Shown here piece after piece: positions 1-5,395 of a stretch of DNA of 6,059 nt. Positions within the stretch are counted from its first letter, which is position 1. Each line of letters begins with the position of its first letter. A program made the position numbers and the translations under genes. The stretch covers positions 1-6,059 of the forward strand of contig JACMLC010000026.1 of NCBI GenBank assembly GCA_014379795.1. The letters run 5' to 3'. The notes beneath the pieces were generated by a model. It had not been told where the DNA came from. It was given only the letters and a program-made list of their open reading frames with translations, and made no database searches. This stretch comes from Pyrinomonadaceae bacterium (GTDB taxonomy: Bacteria; Acidobacteriota; Blastocatellia; Pyrinomonadales; Pyrinomonadaceae).

Positions 1-425
1 CGATCCATAGTCTGCTTGATTGTGACGAGCTGCGCCGCGCTTGAGATCAGGAGCGGCAGTTCCTCCGGCAGCGAGAAATAATCGTATGCGCCCGCAGACA
101 TGGCCGCGCTGCGCCGCGAGACGGTAGAGGCGGCATCGCCGACGAGCAAGAGCGGCACGCTCTCTTGCGACTGTGCCAGCATCCTTGCTAAATCTTCCGC
201 GCCGATGCCTTTCAAATGAGAATCCGCGATGACCAGATGCGGGCGCGCTCTCCTGAGCGAGACCAGAGCCGCTGCGCCGCCCGTCACGCCGACGACGGCA
301 AAGCCAGCCCCCTCCAGAGATGCGCCGTAAGCGGCTGTGGCGGAATCGTCTGTGACCAGCAGAATGCGTCCTTGATCGCGCGTGCGTGTGCGATCAGGGG
401 TGGTTGCTCGAATTGCTTTACTCAT
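1..425 (-). CDS. Receiver (CheY-like) domain protein with degenerate active site, 3' end outside window
   Basis: My own translation of the minus strand gives 141 residues from the ATG at 423-425, open to the left edge, so the C-terminal part is missing. After a basic 19-residue lead, residues 20-130 follow the receiver fold: RILLVTDDS with the acidic pair Asp26/Asp27, LVIADSH with the probable phosphoacceptor Asp68, VPLLLVGD for strand 4 and GAYDYFSLPEEL for the strand 5 region. In active receivers strand 4 ends in Thr/Ser and strand 5 carries an invariant Lys before Pro; here those positions read Gly and Leu. Phosphorylation may therefore be weak or absent, or the domain may act as a pseudo-receiver. 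The output domain (DNA-binding, GGDEF, kinase or other) cannot be seen. An in-frame stop lies 18 nt upstream of the ATG, so no longer start exists. I see no convincing Shine-Dalgarno sequence. The reading frame and the fold are well supported; the function is unknown. Confidence 0.8.
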   Translation of the reverse strand, partial: MSKAIRATTPDRTRTRDQGRILLVTDDSATAAYGASLEGAGFAVVGVTGGAAALVSLRRARPHLVIADSHLKGIGAEDLARMLAQSQESVPLLLVGDAASTVSRRSAAMSAGAYDYFSLPEELPLLISSAAQLVTIKQTMD

Positions 426-498
426 AAAAGGCGAATGCCGGACTTATCGGATAACCGGAGCAGAGGAGGTCGGGGACTTCGCAAAAATTTCAAAAGAC

Positions 499-528
499 AT
501 CTAACTTCAAATGCGTGTGATGCGTCAA
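499..528 (-). promoter_or_regulatory. Weak candidate promoter for the receiver-domain gene
   Basis: On the minus strand TTGACG (523-528) resembles a -35 box and is followed after 18 nt by TTAGAT (499-504), a poor -10 match (3 of 6). It lies about 74 nt upstream of the receiver gene start and just downstream of the large hairpin. The -35 match is good, but the -10 is weak, so this is only a candidate. Confidence 0.22.
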
Positions 529-540
529 GACATTTTTAAA

Positions 541-669
541 AGTGATGAGTGACAAATCAGTTTTCAGTTTTCAGTTTTTAGTTTTTAGTTTCCAGTAAGA
601 ACACTTTGCGCTTTTTCTGAAAACTAAAAACTGAAAACTGAAAACTACTCCTTCTTGTCACTCGTCACT
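541..669. repeat. Long heptamer-built inverted repeat (two-tier hairpin)
   Basis: Two nested inverted repeats fill the gap between trpG/pabA and the receiver gene. The outer arms are 541-555 and 655-669 (15 bp, one mismatch; AGTGATGAGTGACAA against AGTGACGAGTGACAA). The inner arms are 559-581 and 624-646, 23 bp with perfect complementarity, extendable by 7 more pairs with one mismatch to 559-588/617-646. The loop is 589-616. Both tiers have a 7-base period: the inner arms are tandem AGTTTTC/AGTTTTT units and the outer arms are GTGAYGA/GTGACAA units. The element starts 7 nt after the upstream gene's stop and could end its transcript: on the minus strand the hairpin is followed by TTT/AAAAA rather than a long U tract, so it is not a textbook intrinsic terminator. 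It has no coding capacity and no transposase. It resembles a dispersed palindromic or MITE-like intergenic repeat, but copy number cannot be judged from this window. Confidence 0.85.
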
Positions 670-676
670 GCTCTAA

Positions 677-1243
677 TCACAGCTTTAGAAAATTTGCGAG
701 CAGGCGTTTTCCCTCCGGGGTGAGGATGGATTCGGGATGAAATTGCACGCCTTCCAGCTTCATTTCGCGGTGGCGCAAGCCCATCACGACGCCGTCGGGC
801 GTGGTCGCAGAAACTTCCAGACAAGACGGCAGCGATTCGCGCTCGACGACCAGCGAGTGATAACGCCCAGCCTGAAATCTATATTCGATTCCTTCAAAAA
901 TGGTCTTGCCGTCGTGACAAATTTCAGAAGCCTTGCCATGCACCAGCACGGGCGCGCGCACGACCCGCCCGCCAAAAACCTGCGCGATGGCTTGATGCCC
1001 CAGACAGACTCCCAAGATGGGAATCCGCCCTGCAAAGTGGTCTATCATCTGCATGGAGACGCCAGCATCATCAGGCGTTCCCGGCCCCGGCGAGATTAGA
1101 ATTTTATCCGGGCAACAATTGGCTTCGACCTCTTCGACAGTCACGGCATCGTTGCGCCGCACATCCATCTCTTCGCCCAGCTCGCCCAAATATTGCACGA
1201 GGTTGTAAGTGAATGAGTCGTAGTTGTCTATGACGAGAAGCAT
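677..1243 (-). CDS. trpG/pabA: Anthranilate / aminodeoxychorismate synthase glutamine amidotransferase subunit
   Basis: This 188-residue class I glutamine amidotransferase releases ammonia from glutamine and passes it to a chorismate-using partner: TrpE (anthranilate, tryptophan pathway) or PabB (aminodeoxychorismate, folate pathway). It is full length for TrpG/PabA. Visible signatures are NYDSFTYNL (7-15), SPGPGTP (51-57, oxyanion region), GVCLGHQ with nucleophile Cys80 (78-84), HGK (102-104), YHSL (128-131) and the HPES block with catalytic His169 and Glu171. TrpG and PabA cannot be separated by motif, and many bacteria use one protein for both pathways. No trpE, trpD or pabB lies next to it in this window. 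The start is the ATG at 1241-1243, directly on the family's [12 protein letters not shown]-terminus, with no clear Shine-Dalgarno sequence. The 128-nt gap upstream to the PPK2 gene has no strong promoter; a loose TAAACT lies 7 nt before the ATG. The large hairpin follows the stop. Confidence 0.95.
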   Translation of the reverse strand: MLLVIDNYDSFTYNLVQYLGELGEEMDVRRNDAVTVEEVEANCCPDKILISPGPGTPDDAGVSMQMIDHFAGRIPILGVCLGHQAIAQVFGGRVVRAPVLVHGKASEICHDGKTIFEGIEYRFQAGRYHSLVVERESLPSCLEVSATTPDGVVMGLRHREMKLEGVQFHPESILTPEGKRLLANFLKL

Positions 1244-1371
1244 GTGAGGCAGTTTAACTCAGTGCGGCTCAGAGGTGGAAATCTTAAATTTTCGGGACAC
1301 TTCCGGCTCCGGGCATTTATGTCGGAGATGAATCCGCAGTCACCCAAAATGTTTTAAGCCAGTTGCTGCCG

Positions 1372-2211
1372 TCATCCGGAGAGGTTGCGGCTCAGCCGGT
1401 ACTCTTCAATAGCCTTCTTCCTTTCCCGCCCTACTTCTTCCAGCCTTGCCAGCCACTTCTCTCTAAAGGGCATCAGCGCATCCCGCAAAGCCTCCGCCAC
1501 CGCGAGGTTGCGAAACCATTTCTTGTCGGCAGGCACGATGTACCATGGCGCATGTTTCGTGCTGCAACGGTTAATCGCATCCTCATAAGCTTTGGTGTAA
1601 TCGTCCCAGCGCTCGCGCTCCTCCCAATCACCGACCGAGAGCTTCCATGATTTGACGGGGTCTGTCTCGCGTTTGAGGAGTCGCTTCTTTTGCTCATCTT
1701 TGCTGATGTGGAGGTAGAACTTGAGAATGATGGTAGAGGAGTCCGCCAGCAATCGCTCGAAGGCATTGATGTGCTCATAACGCTCGCGCCAGACCTGCTT
1801 CGGCGCGAGTTCATGGACTCGCGCCACCAGCACATCTTCATAATGCGAGCGGTTGAAGATTTTGATGTCTCCGGTCGGGGGCGTCCGGGCATGTGCGCGC
1901 CAGAGGAAATCGTGGGCGAGTTCTTCTTCCGTCGGGACTTTAAAAGAGGCTACGGAGCAACTCTGCGAGTTTAACGGCCCCGCCACATGGCGGATCGTCC
2001 CATCTTTGCCACTGGTATCGCGTCCTTGCAGGATAACGAGCACGCTCTCGGTTTGCACAGCGTAAAGAAGTTCCTGCAATTCGACCAGCTCTTCGATGAG
2101 TCGTGCCGTCTGCTCTTCAGCCTCCGCACGCTTAAGCCCCGCGTCCTCTCCCGCATCAAAATCCTTTAGCTTAATCCGGCGCTTGCCCACTAAGCGATGT
2201 GCATAGCTCAT
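1372..2211 (-). CDS. ppk2: PPK2-family polyphosphate kinase / polyphosphate:nucleotide phosphotransferase
   Basis: This 279-residue cytosolic enzyme transfers phosphate between inorganic polyphosphate and nucleotides. It is a complete single-domain PPK2. The Walker A loop is GRDTSGKD (63-70), followed by GTIRHV. The Walker B region is [14 protein letters not shown] (115-128). The Arg/Lys-rich lid (171-191) includes [17 protein letters not shown], and the C-terminal block [20 protein letters not shown] (209-228) is typical of the family. The [15 protein letters not shown] pattern is closest, in my memory, to the class III enzymes that phosphorylate AMP and ADP; a structure-based alignment would be needed to settle the class. 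The N-terminus (MSYAHRLV) and a charged C-terminal helix flank the core. Translation starts at the ATG at 2209-2211, behind a GAGGAG site. The SET-domain gene ends 33 nt upstream on the same strand, so the two are probably cotranscribed, with SET first. Polyphosphate-driven nucleotide salvage or energy recovery is the likely role. Confidence 0.95.
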   Translation of the reverse strand: MSYAHRLVGKRRIKLKDFDAGEDAGLKRAEAEEQTARLIEELVELQELLYAVQTESVLVILQGRDTSGKDGTIRHVAGPLNSQSCSVASFKVPTEEELAHDFLWRAHARTPPTGDIKIFNRSHYEDVLVARVHELAPKQVWRERYEHINAFERLLADSSTIILKFYLHISKDEQKKRLLKRETDPVKSWKLSVGDWEERERWDDYTKAYEDAINRCSTKHAPWYIVPADKKWFRNLAVAEALRDALMPFREKWLARLEEVGRERKKAIEEYRLSRNLSG

Positions 2212-2216
2212 AATCT

Positions 2217-2222
2217 CTCCTC
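2217..2222 (-). promoter_or_regulatory. Shine-Dalgarno site of ppk2
   Basis: GAGGAG on the minus strand lies 5 nt before the ATG at 2211, inside the 33-nt gap after the SET gene. It supports this start and shows that the SET and ppk2 genes are translated independently. Confidence 0.75.
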
Positions 2223-2244
2223 ACATAAGGAACGCGCTTTTTCT

Positions 2245-2667
2245 TCACGATGATGTCATCGGCGGCTGACTTCTTTTGATTTTCCTCGGAGCGCAGGATT
2301 CGCATTTACATCGTTTGATGTGTGTGTCCATATATTGCTCGCCATAGTCGAGGGTGATCTCTTCTCCGGCTTCAACGTCTCTTAATGACGAGACCCAAAC
2401 CCGCCTGCCGGTAGTAACTGCTATGGCGTTCGGCTCGCACGAATGGTTGATGTAGCGTGCAGTATTGCTGCGCACGCTGCCGTCTATGGCGCGTTTATCA
2501 TCAAGCTCAAAGAGATACTTGCTGCGGCTCTTGTTTGCTTCTTCGAGGGTGATAATCGAGCCTGTGTACTCGATAATCTTTTTGCCTGCGGGCATCGGTT
2601 TGAGGGCGAATAAGCCTAATCCTGTAGCGGTGCGTTTGACGGCGAGCTTGCCATTCCCTTTGTTCAT
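2245..2667 (-). CDS. Small SET-domain protein lysine methyltransferase-like protein with post-SET zinc cluster
   Basis: This 140-residue protein is nearly all SET domain, the fold of S-adenosylmethionine-dependent protein lysine methyltransferases. Visible are GLGLFA (16-21, SAM-binding GxG), IIEYTG (31-36), RYINHSCEPN (71-80, the knot motif NHSCxPN), GEEITLDYG (101-109, with catalytic-type Tyr108) and the post-SET RCKCESC (119-125). Cys120, Cys122 and Cys125, with Cys77 of NHSC, match the usual zinc-binding quartet, so the domain appears intact. There is no signal peptide, so it should be cytosolic. The substrate is unknown. The ATG at 2665-2667 is favoured because the SET core begins almost at once and the frame is closed by a stop a short way upstream; no Shine-Dalgarno site is visible. 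It leads ppk2 by 33 nt and is divergent from the basic small protein at 2712-2867. The fold and motifs are confident; histone-like or ribosomal-protein methylation is inference only. Confidence 0.93.
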   Translation of the reverse strand: MNKGNGKLAVKRTATGLGLFALKPMPAGKKIIEYTGSIITLEEANKSRSKYLFELDDKRAIDGSVRSNTARYINHSCEPNAIAVTTGRRVWVSSLRDVEAGEEITLDYGEQYMDTHIKRCKCESCAPRKIKRSQPPMTSS

Positions 2668-2674
2668 TGGTGGG

Positions 2675-2704
2675 ATGATAACAGTTTATTTCCTATTGTA
2701 TAAT
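2675..2704 (+). promoter_or_regulatory. Promoter for the small basic protein
   Basis: A perfect -10 hexamer TATAAT (2699-2704) is preceded, across an 18-nt spacer, by ATGATA (2675-2680, 4 of 6 to TTGACA). The -10 ends 7 nt before the ATG at 2712, so the expected transcription start falls on or next to the start codon, which predicts a leaderless mRNA. The consensus match is seen directly; the start site is inferred. Confidence 0.6.
2695..2700 (-). promoter_or_regulatory. Candidate -10 element for the SET-ppk2 unit
   Basis: TACAAT on the minus strand (5 of 6 to TATAAT) overlaps the plus-strand TATAAT by two bases; together ATTGTATAAT is nearly symmetric. No good -35 box lies upstream on the minus strand. 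It would give a 5' leader of about 21 nt before the SET ATG at 2667. Confidence 0.4.
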
Positions 2705-2711
2705 CCACGGC

Positions 2712-2867
2712 ATGAATAAACGCGCTAAAAAACGAGTCAAGGAAGCCATCAAGAAAGAAATTGCAGAACGGTCGGCTAACCGTCAGGAACAAGGTTCACC
2801 TCCTCCTTCCAAGAAATTGCCGGAGAGCCGTGGTTTCACGCCGAGGCCGGATAAGAAGCGAGGTTGA
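2712..2867 (+). CDS. 51-residue lysine/arginine-rich small protein, unrecognised
   Basis: ATG at 2712-2714 and TGA at 2865-2867 enclose 51 codons. The product begins MNKRAKKRVKEAIKKEIAER, a likely amphipathic basic helix, and ends in a Pro/Ser/Lys-rich probably disordered tail (about residues 25-51: GSPPPSKK, GFTPRPDKKRG). By hand count there are 10 Lys and 7 Arg against 6 acidic residues. There is no signal peptide, membrane segment or Cys. I do not recognise the family. Support comes from the well-placed TATAAT promoter 7 nt upstream, the fit into a gap that is otherwise free of genes, and its end just 12 nt before the convergent VOC gene's stop. There is no Shine-Dalgarno site, which agrees with leaderless translation. 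It is divergent from the SET gene with 44 nt between the start codons. Binding to nucleic acid or ribosomes, or serving as a SET substrate, are guesses from composition and position only. Confidence 0.68.
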   Translation: MNKRAKKRVKEAIKKEIAERSANRQEQGSPPPSKKLPESRGFTPRPDKKRG

Positions 2868-2879
2868 TTTTTATGTGAC

Positions 2880-4355
2880 TCATTTTTCGTCTTGTTCCAG
2901 GATACGAAAATGACTGAAGCTCGCCCACCGATCCGAGTTCTCAGAGCCGCCTCCGGCGTTGAGTCCCACTTTCGGCTCGCCTTTGGCGGGCAGCTTGATT
3001 TCTCCCATTACCCGCCACTCGTCTTTGTCCGTTTGCCGGTAATAACCTCTGGCTTTATCCCCTTTGATAACGAGGCGCAACCAGACTCCTTCAGCAGCGT
3101 AGGTTGGTTCACCTAGAAATAAAGCCTTTGCATCCTTTTCGCTCATCATCCGCAACTTTATATCTTCGCGCATCTGCTCTTTCAAGATGCCAACATAGTT
3201 GTCCTCGTCGTAGTACCAGTAAAGCGCGGCGTGCTCGAAAAGAAGCTTGGGTTGATTCTCCAGAAAGACTTCGAGAATCAAGACCCTGGACGTGACGGGC
3301 GCTTTGCGGAGCAGGACATTCGTGGCGTTGTTGTACTCGACATACACATAACCGGGCGCAGATTGCAGCATGAGCTTTCCATTTTTGACTTTCCATGCTT
3401 TCGGGTTTTCACGAATCCAGTACCATCCCGCGCTCAAAGGCGAAGTGAATTTCGTATCTAACAAGACCTTCGGTAACACGGCCTCCGGTTTGTCTTCGGC
3501 GGGCGATGATCCCCAACTCACGTTCTTCAACACGACGCGGTAGCCGTCTACATCCTCGAACGTCTTGCCATCTATGTTTCCCCACGGGTTCTCTGCTTCG
3601 ACCGGTTGATAGCCATGTTTTTTCATACGCTCGACGGCGCTCTGCCATTCGGCCTTGTCAGGGATGAAGAAGACCAGAAGATTTTCATGCGTGGGCGCTT
3701 TGCCGACCGTCTCGCCTTCAACATGTTCGAACTCAAGCTCAAATTGTGCGCCTTTACGTCCAAGCGCTGCGCCTTCATATTTCTCATGTTTGCCTCCCAT
3801 TAATACGTCCAACCCCAAGCCGTCTCGATAAAACTTGATGACCTCCTCAAAGTTGTCTGTGGAGCGAGTCACGCGAAAATGCGGACTTGAGCGCGGTTCC
3901 AGAACCACGCGGTAGCCATCAATATCTTCAAACGTCTTACCCCTTTCGTCCCAATAGGGATTGTATGATTTGACTGGCTTATAACCGTGCTTCTGCATTC
4001 GCTCGACTGCGCTCTTCCATTCCGCTTCCGGCATGTAGAACACCAGAAGATTGTTCTGAGTGGATGCTTTGCCGAATTTGCGTCCGGGCTGGTGCAGAAA
4101 CTCAAGGTGATACTGCGAGCCTTTGCGCCCGAGTATCTGGCCTTGATAATCCAGATGATCGAAGGAAGTTAAGACTTCCAGCCCCAAGCCGTCACGATAG
4201 AACTTGAGAACCTCCTTCGGATTGTCCGTCGGGCGCGCGACGCGGAACTTGTAAGTCATCAAAGAAGTCTCCGGTTTCTTTGTGGTGTCTTGAGCCAGAC
4301 AGAGAGAGGACAGGCTCAGAAAAATCAGAGGAACCAACGCGAAAAGTTTTCTCAT
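2880..4355 (-). CDS. Secreted protein with two YycE-like VOC modules and a DUF1349/concanavalin-like domain
   Basis: The product has 491 residues. A Sec signal peptide spans 1-21 (MRKLF then a hydrophobic stretch to SSLCLAQD, cleavage likely after Ala21). Two VOC (glyoxalase/bleomycin-resistance fold) modules follow at about 37-154 and 160-278; both carry KFYRDGLGL, LGRKG, LEF, NLLVF, SAVERM and GKTFED-DGYRVVL and resemble Bacillus YycE. The usual first metal-ligand His/Gln is Arg (FRVAR, FRVTR), and the last ligand position is Glu153 in module 1 but Lys277 in module 2, so metal-dependent catalysis looks unlikely. Residues about 298-488 form a beta-rich domain with WYWIREN, FEHAALYWYYDEDNYV and a final FSHFRIL, like DUF1349/concanavalin-type sugar- or ligand-binding folds. 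I use the ATG at 4353-4355, not one 50 codons further up, because it has a good Shine-Dalgarno site and opens a signal peptide, and the upstream ATG precedes the likely promoter. Ligand unknown; probably periplasmic or extracellular. Confidence 0.88.
   Translation of the reverse strand: MRKLFALVPLIFLSLSSLCLAQDTTKKPETSLMTYKFRVARPTDNPKEVLKFYRDGLGLEVLTSFDHLDYQGQILGRKGSQYHLEFLHQPGRKFGKASTQNNLLVFYMPEAEWKSAVERMQKHGYKPVKSYNPYWDERGKTFEDIDGYRVVLEPRSSPHFRVTRSTDNFEEVIKFYRDGLGLDVLMGGKHEKYEGAALGRKGAQFELEFEHVEGETVGKAPTHENLLVFFIPDKAEWQSAVERMKKHGYQPVEAENPWGNIDGKTFEDVDGYRVVLKNVSWGSSPAEDKPEAVLPKVLLDTKFTSPLSAGWYWIRENPKAWKVKNGKLMLQSAPGYVYVEYNNATNVLLRKAPVTSRVLILEVFLENQPKLLFEHAALYWYYDEDNYVGILKEQMREDIKLRMMSEKDAKALFLGEPTYAAEGVWLRLVIKGDKARGYYRQTDKDEWRVMGEIKLPAKGEPKVGLNAGGGSENSDRWASFSHFRILEQDEK
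3522..3878 (-). repeat. Second copy of the VOC module (internal protein repeat)
   Basis: Codes for residues 160-278 of the secreted VOC protein. It aligns along its whole length with the first copy; my hand alignment gives about 74 identical positions of 118, with one single-residue insertion (Lys before AEW). This points to intragenic duplication within this gene or its recent ancestor. Confidence 0.8.
3894..4247 (-). repeat. First copy of the VOC module (internal protein repeat)
   Basis: Codes for residues 37-154 of the secreted VOC protein, the partner of the copy at 3522-3878. A linker of only five residues separates the copies. This copy keeps Glu85 in LEF and Glu153 in VVLEP; the second copy has Glu208 and Lys277 at the corresponding places. 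Confidence 0.8.
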
Positions 4356-4362
4356 GTTGCGC

Positions 4363-4368
4363 TTCCTT
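4363..4368 (-). promoter_or_regulatory. Shine-Dalgarno site that fixes the VOC gene start
   Basis: AAGGAA on the minus strand lies 7 nt upstream of the ATG at 4355. It favours this start over the in-frame ATG at 4505, which would bury the signal peptide 50 residues into the protein. Confidence 0.75.
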
Positions 4369-4446
4369 TCGATGGGCGAGGAGATAACCGGTGAGGAGTC
4401 AACAGCGAGGAAGCTTTGACTCCCATTTCGTGTGATGTTCCTACAT

Positions 4447-4455
4447 CTTATACCA
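4447..4455 (-). promoter_or_regulatory. Extended -10 promoter candidate for the VOC gene
   Basis: The minus strand reads TGGTATAAG, that is a TGn extension followed by TATAAG (5 of 6 to TATAAT). Extended -10 promoters need little -35 sequence, and none is evident here. Transcription would start near 4440, giving a leader of about 85 nt. It sits in the 172-nt gap between the ankyrin gene's stop and the VOC start, which otherwise holds only short CCGG-type repeats near 4507-4517 and no gene. Confidence 0.45.
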
Positions 4456-4527
4456 GCTTGCAGAATAAAATAAGAGCAGCTTGTTTGCCCGACAACAAAC
4501 TTCAATCCGGCTTCCGGCTCCTGAATT

Positions 4528-5388
4528 TTATTTCAACATTTTCGCAGTCTCGTCGCGGCGGCCTTTCAAAGCCCATTTCTCGGCGGTGAAGCCGTCTTTG
4601 TCTGTGGCGCGCTTGTCTGCGCCTTTATCGAGCAGGGCGCGGACGATTTTCTGGTTGCCGTTGTAGGCGGCGATCATCAGGGGCGTGCCGCCGCCTTCGT
4701 TGGTGATGTTGGGGTCTGCGCCGCGCGCCAGCAGGCTTTCAGTCATCGCTACGCGATGGTAAACGGCAGCCCACGCCAGCGCCGTGCCGACATCCTTATC
4801 GCGCGCGTTCACGTCCGCCTTTGCGTCGAGCAGGATTTTAATGATCTCAGGATTGCCTTCAACCGCAGCATACATCAAAGCCGTCGCTCCGACGTTTCCC
4901 AATGAGTTTATATCCGCGCCCTGCGCGAGCAGAGCCTGCACGGCAACGGGCTGGCTGTGACGCGAGGCGCGCATCAGCGCCGTCAAGCCCTGTTTGTCCG
5001 TCGCCTTCGGGTCAGCCCCGCCCGCGACCAGAGCCTTGATGACTTCAGCCCGTCCCGCTTTGCCTGCGGCGATGAGGGCTGTGTCGCCGTCAGCGTTCTT
5101 CACGTTCGGGTTCATCCCGGCGGCGAGAAACAGCTTGACGTTGACCGTTTCACCGAGGCTTGCGCGCTCGATAAAAGTTTTTTCATCGTAGGGGACGCCC
5201 TTCAATGCCAGCTCGCGCCGCGCAGTCTCAGGGCTGGGCTTAATTTTTGAGCGGTCTATGCAGCCCGCGAGCGCAATGAGCGCGATGAGCGCGACCAAGA
5301 TGCGTTGACACGACGACACACAGGCGCGGCGAAGATTGTTTTGTCCTCGCGTCTTTGTTTGGAGTCTCCGTGTCGTTTTAAATTTCAT
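4528..5388 (-). CDS. Ankyrin-repeat lipoprotein
   Basis: The product has 286 residues. After a basic N-terminus (RR and K clusters in 1-29) and a hydrophobic stretch (30-41, ILVALIALIALA), LAGC (40-43) is a clear lipobox, so Cys43 should be lipidated after export and the rest should lie in the periplasm or at the envelope. Residues about 70-286 are six to seven ankyrin repeats, with consensus pieces DGDTALIAAGKAGRAEVIKAL (split here across repeat 2), LTALMRAS, ATALMYAAVEGN, GTALAWAA and GTPLMIAAYNGN, and GADPN/GADIN/ADVN turns. Ankyrin stacks bind proteins; the partner is unknown. The 42-residue leader is long: a GTG at codon 24 would give a 19-residue leader but has no Shine-Dalgarno site, whereas the ATG at 5388 has GAGAAG just before it, inside the end of the PPIase gene. 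The 7-nt gap after the PPIase stop indicates an operon with that gene. Confidence 0.92.
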   Translation of the reverse strand: MKFKTTRRLQTKTRGQNNLRRACVSSCQRILVALIALIALAGCIDRSKIKPSPETARRELALKGVPYDEKTFIERASLGETVNVKLFLAAGMNPNVKNADGDTALIAAGKAGRAEVIKALVAGGADPKATDKQGLTALMRASRHSQPVAVQALLAQGADINSLGNVGATALMYAAVEGNPEIIKILLDAKADVNARDKDVGTALAWAAVYHRVAMTESLLARGADPNITNEGGGTPLMIAAYNGNQKIVRALLDKGADKRATDKDGFTAEKWALKGRRDETAKMLK

Positions 5389-5395
5389 TGTCTTC

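Noticed and set aside
216..539. Plus-strand ORF of 107 codons over the receiver gene and the gap
   Set aside because: Cys- and Arg-rich shadow of the receiver gene on the other strand; it has no recognisable domain or promoter.
541..669. CRISPR array or IS remnant
   Set aside because: The repeats are contiguous 7-base units in inverted arms, with no spacers, no cas genes and no transposase frame.
2465..2719. Plus-strand 84-codon ORF across the SET gene and its promoter
   Set aside because: Antisense shadow of the SET gene; it runs through the divergent promoter and past the small gene's start, with no Shine-Dalgarno site.
4356..4505. In-frame N-terminal extension of the VOC protein by 50 residues to an ATG at 4505
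   Set aside because: It would place a clear Sec signal peptide 50 residues inside the protein, has no Shine-Dalgarno site, and starts upstream of the likely promoter; the ATG at 4355 has AAGGAA 7 nt before it.
4507..4517. CCGG-CTT-CCGG palindrome after the ankyrin gene as a terminator
   Set aside because: The stem is only 4 bp with no U tract; its 11-base tail is also found near 1300 but is short enough to be chance.
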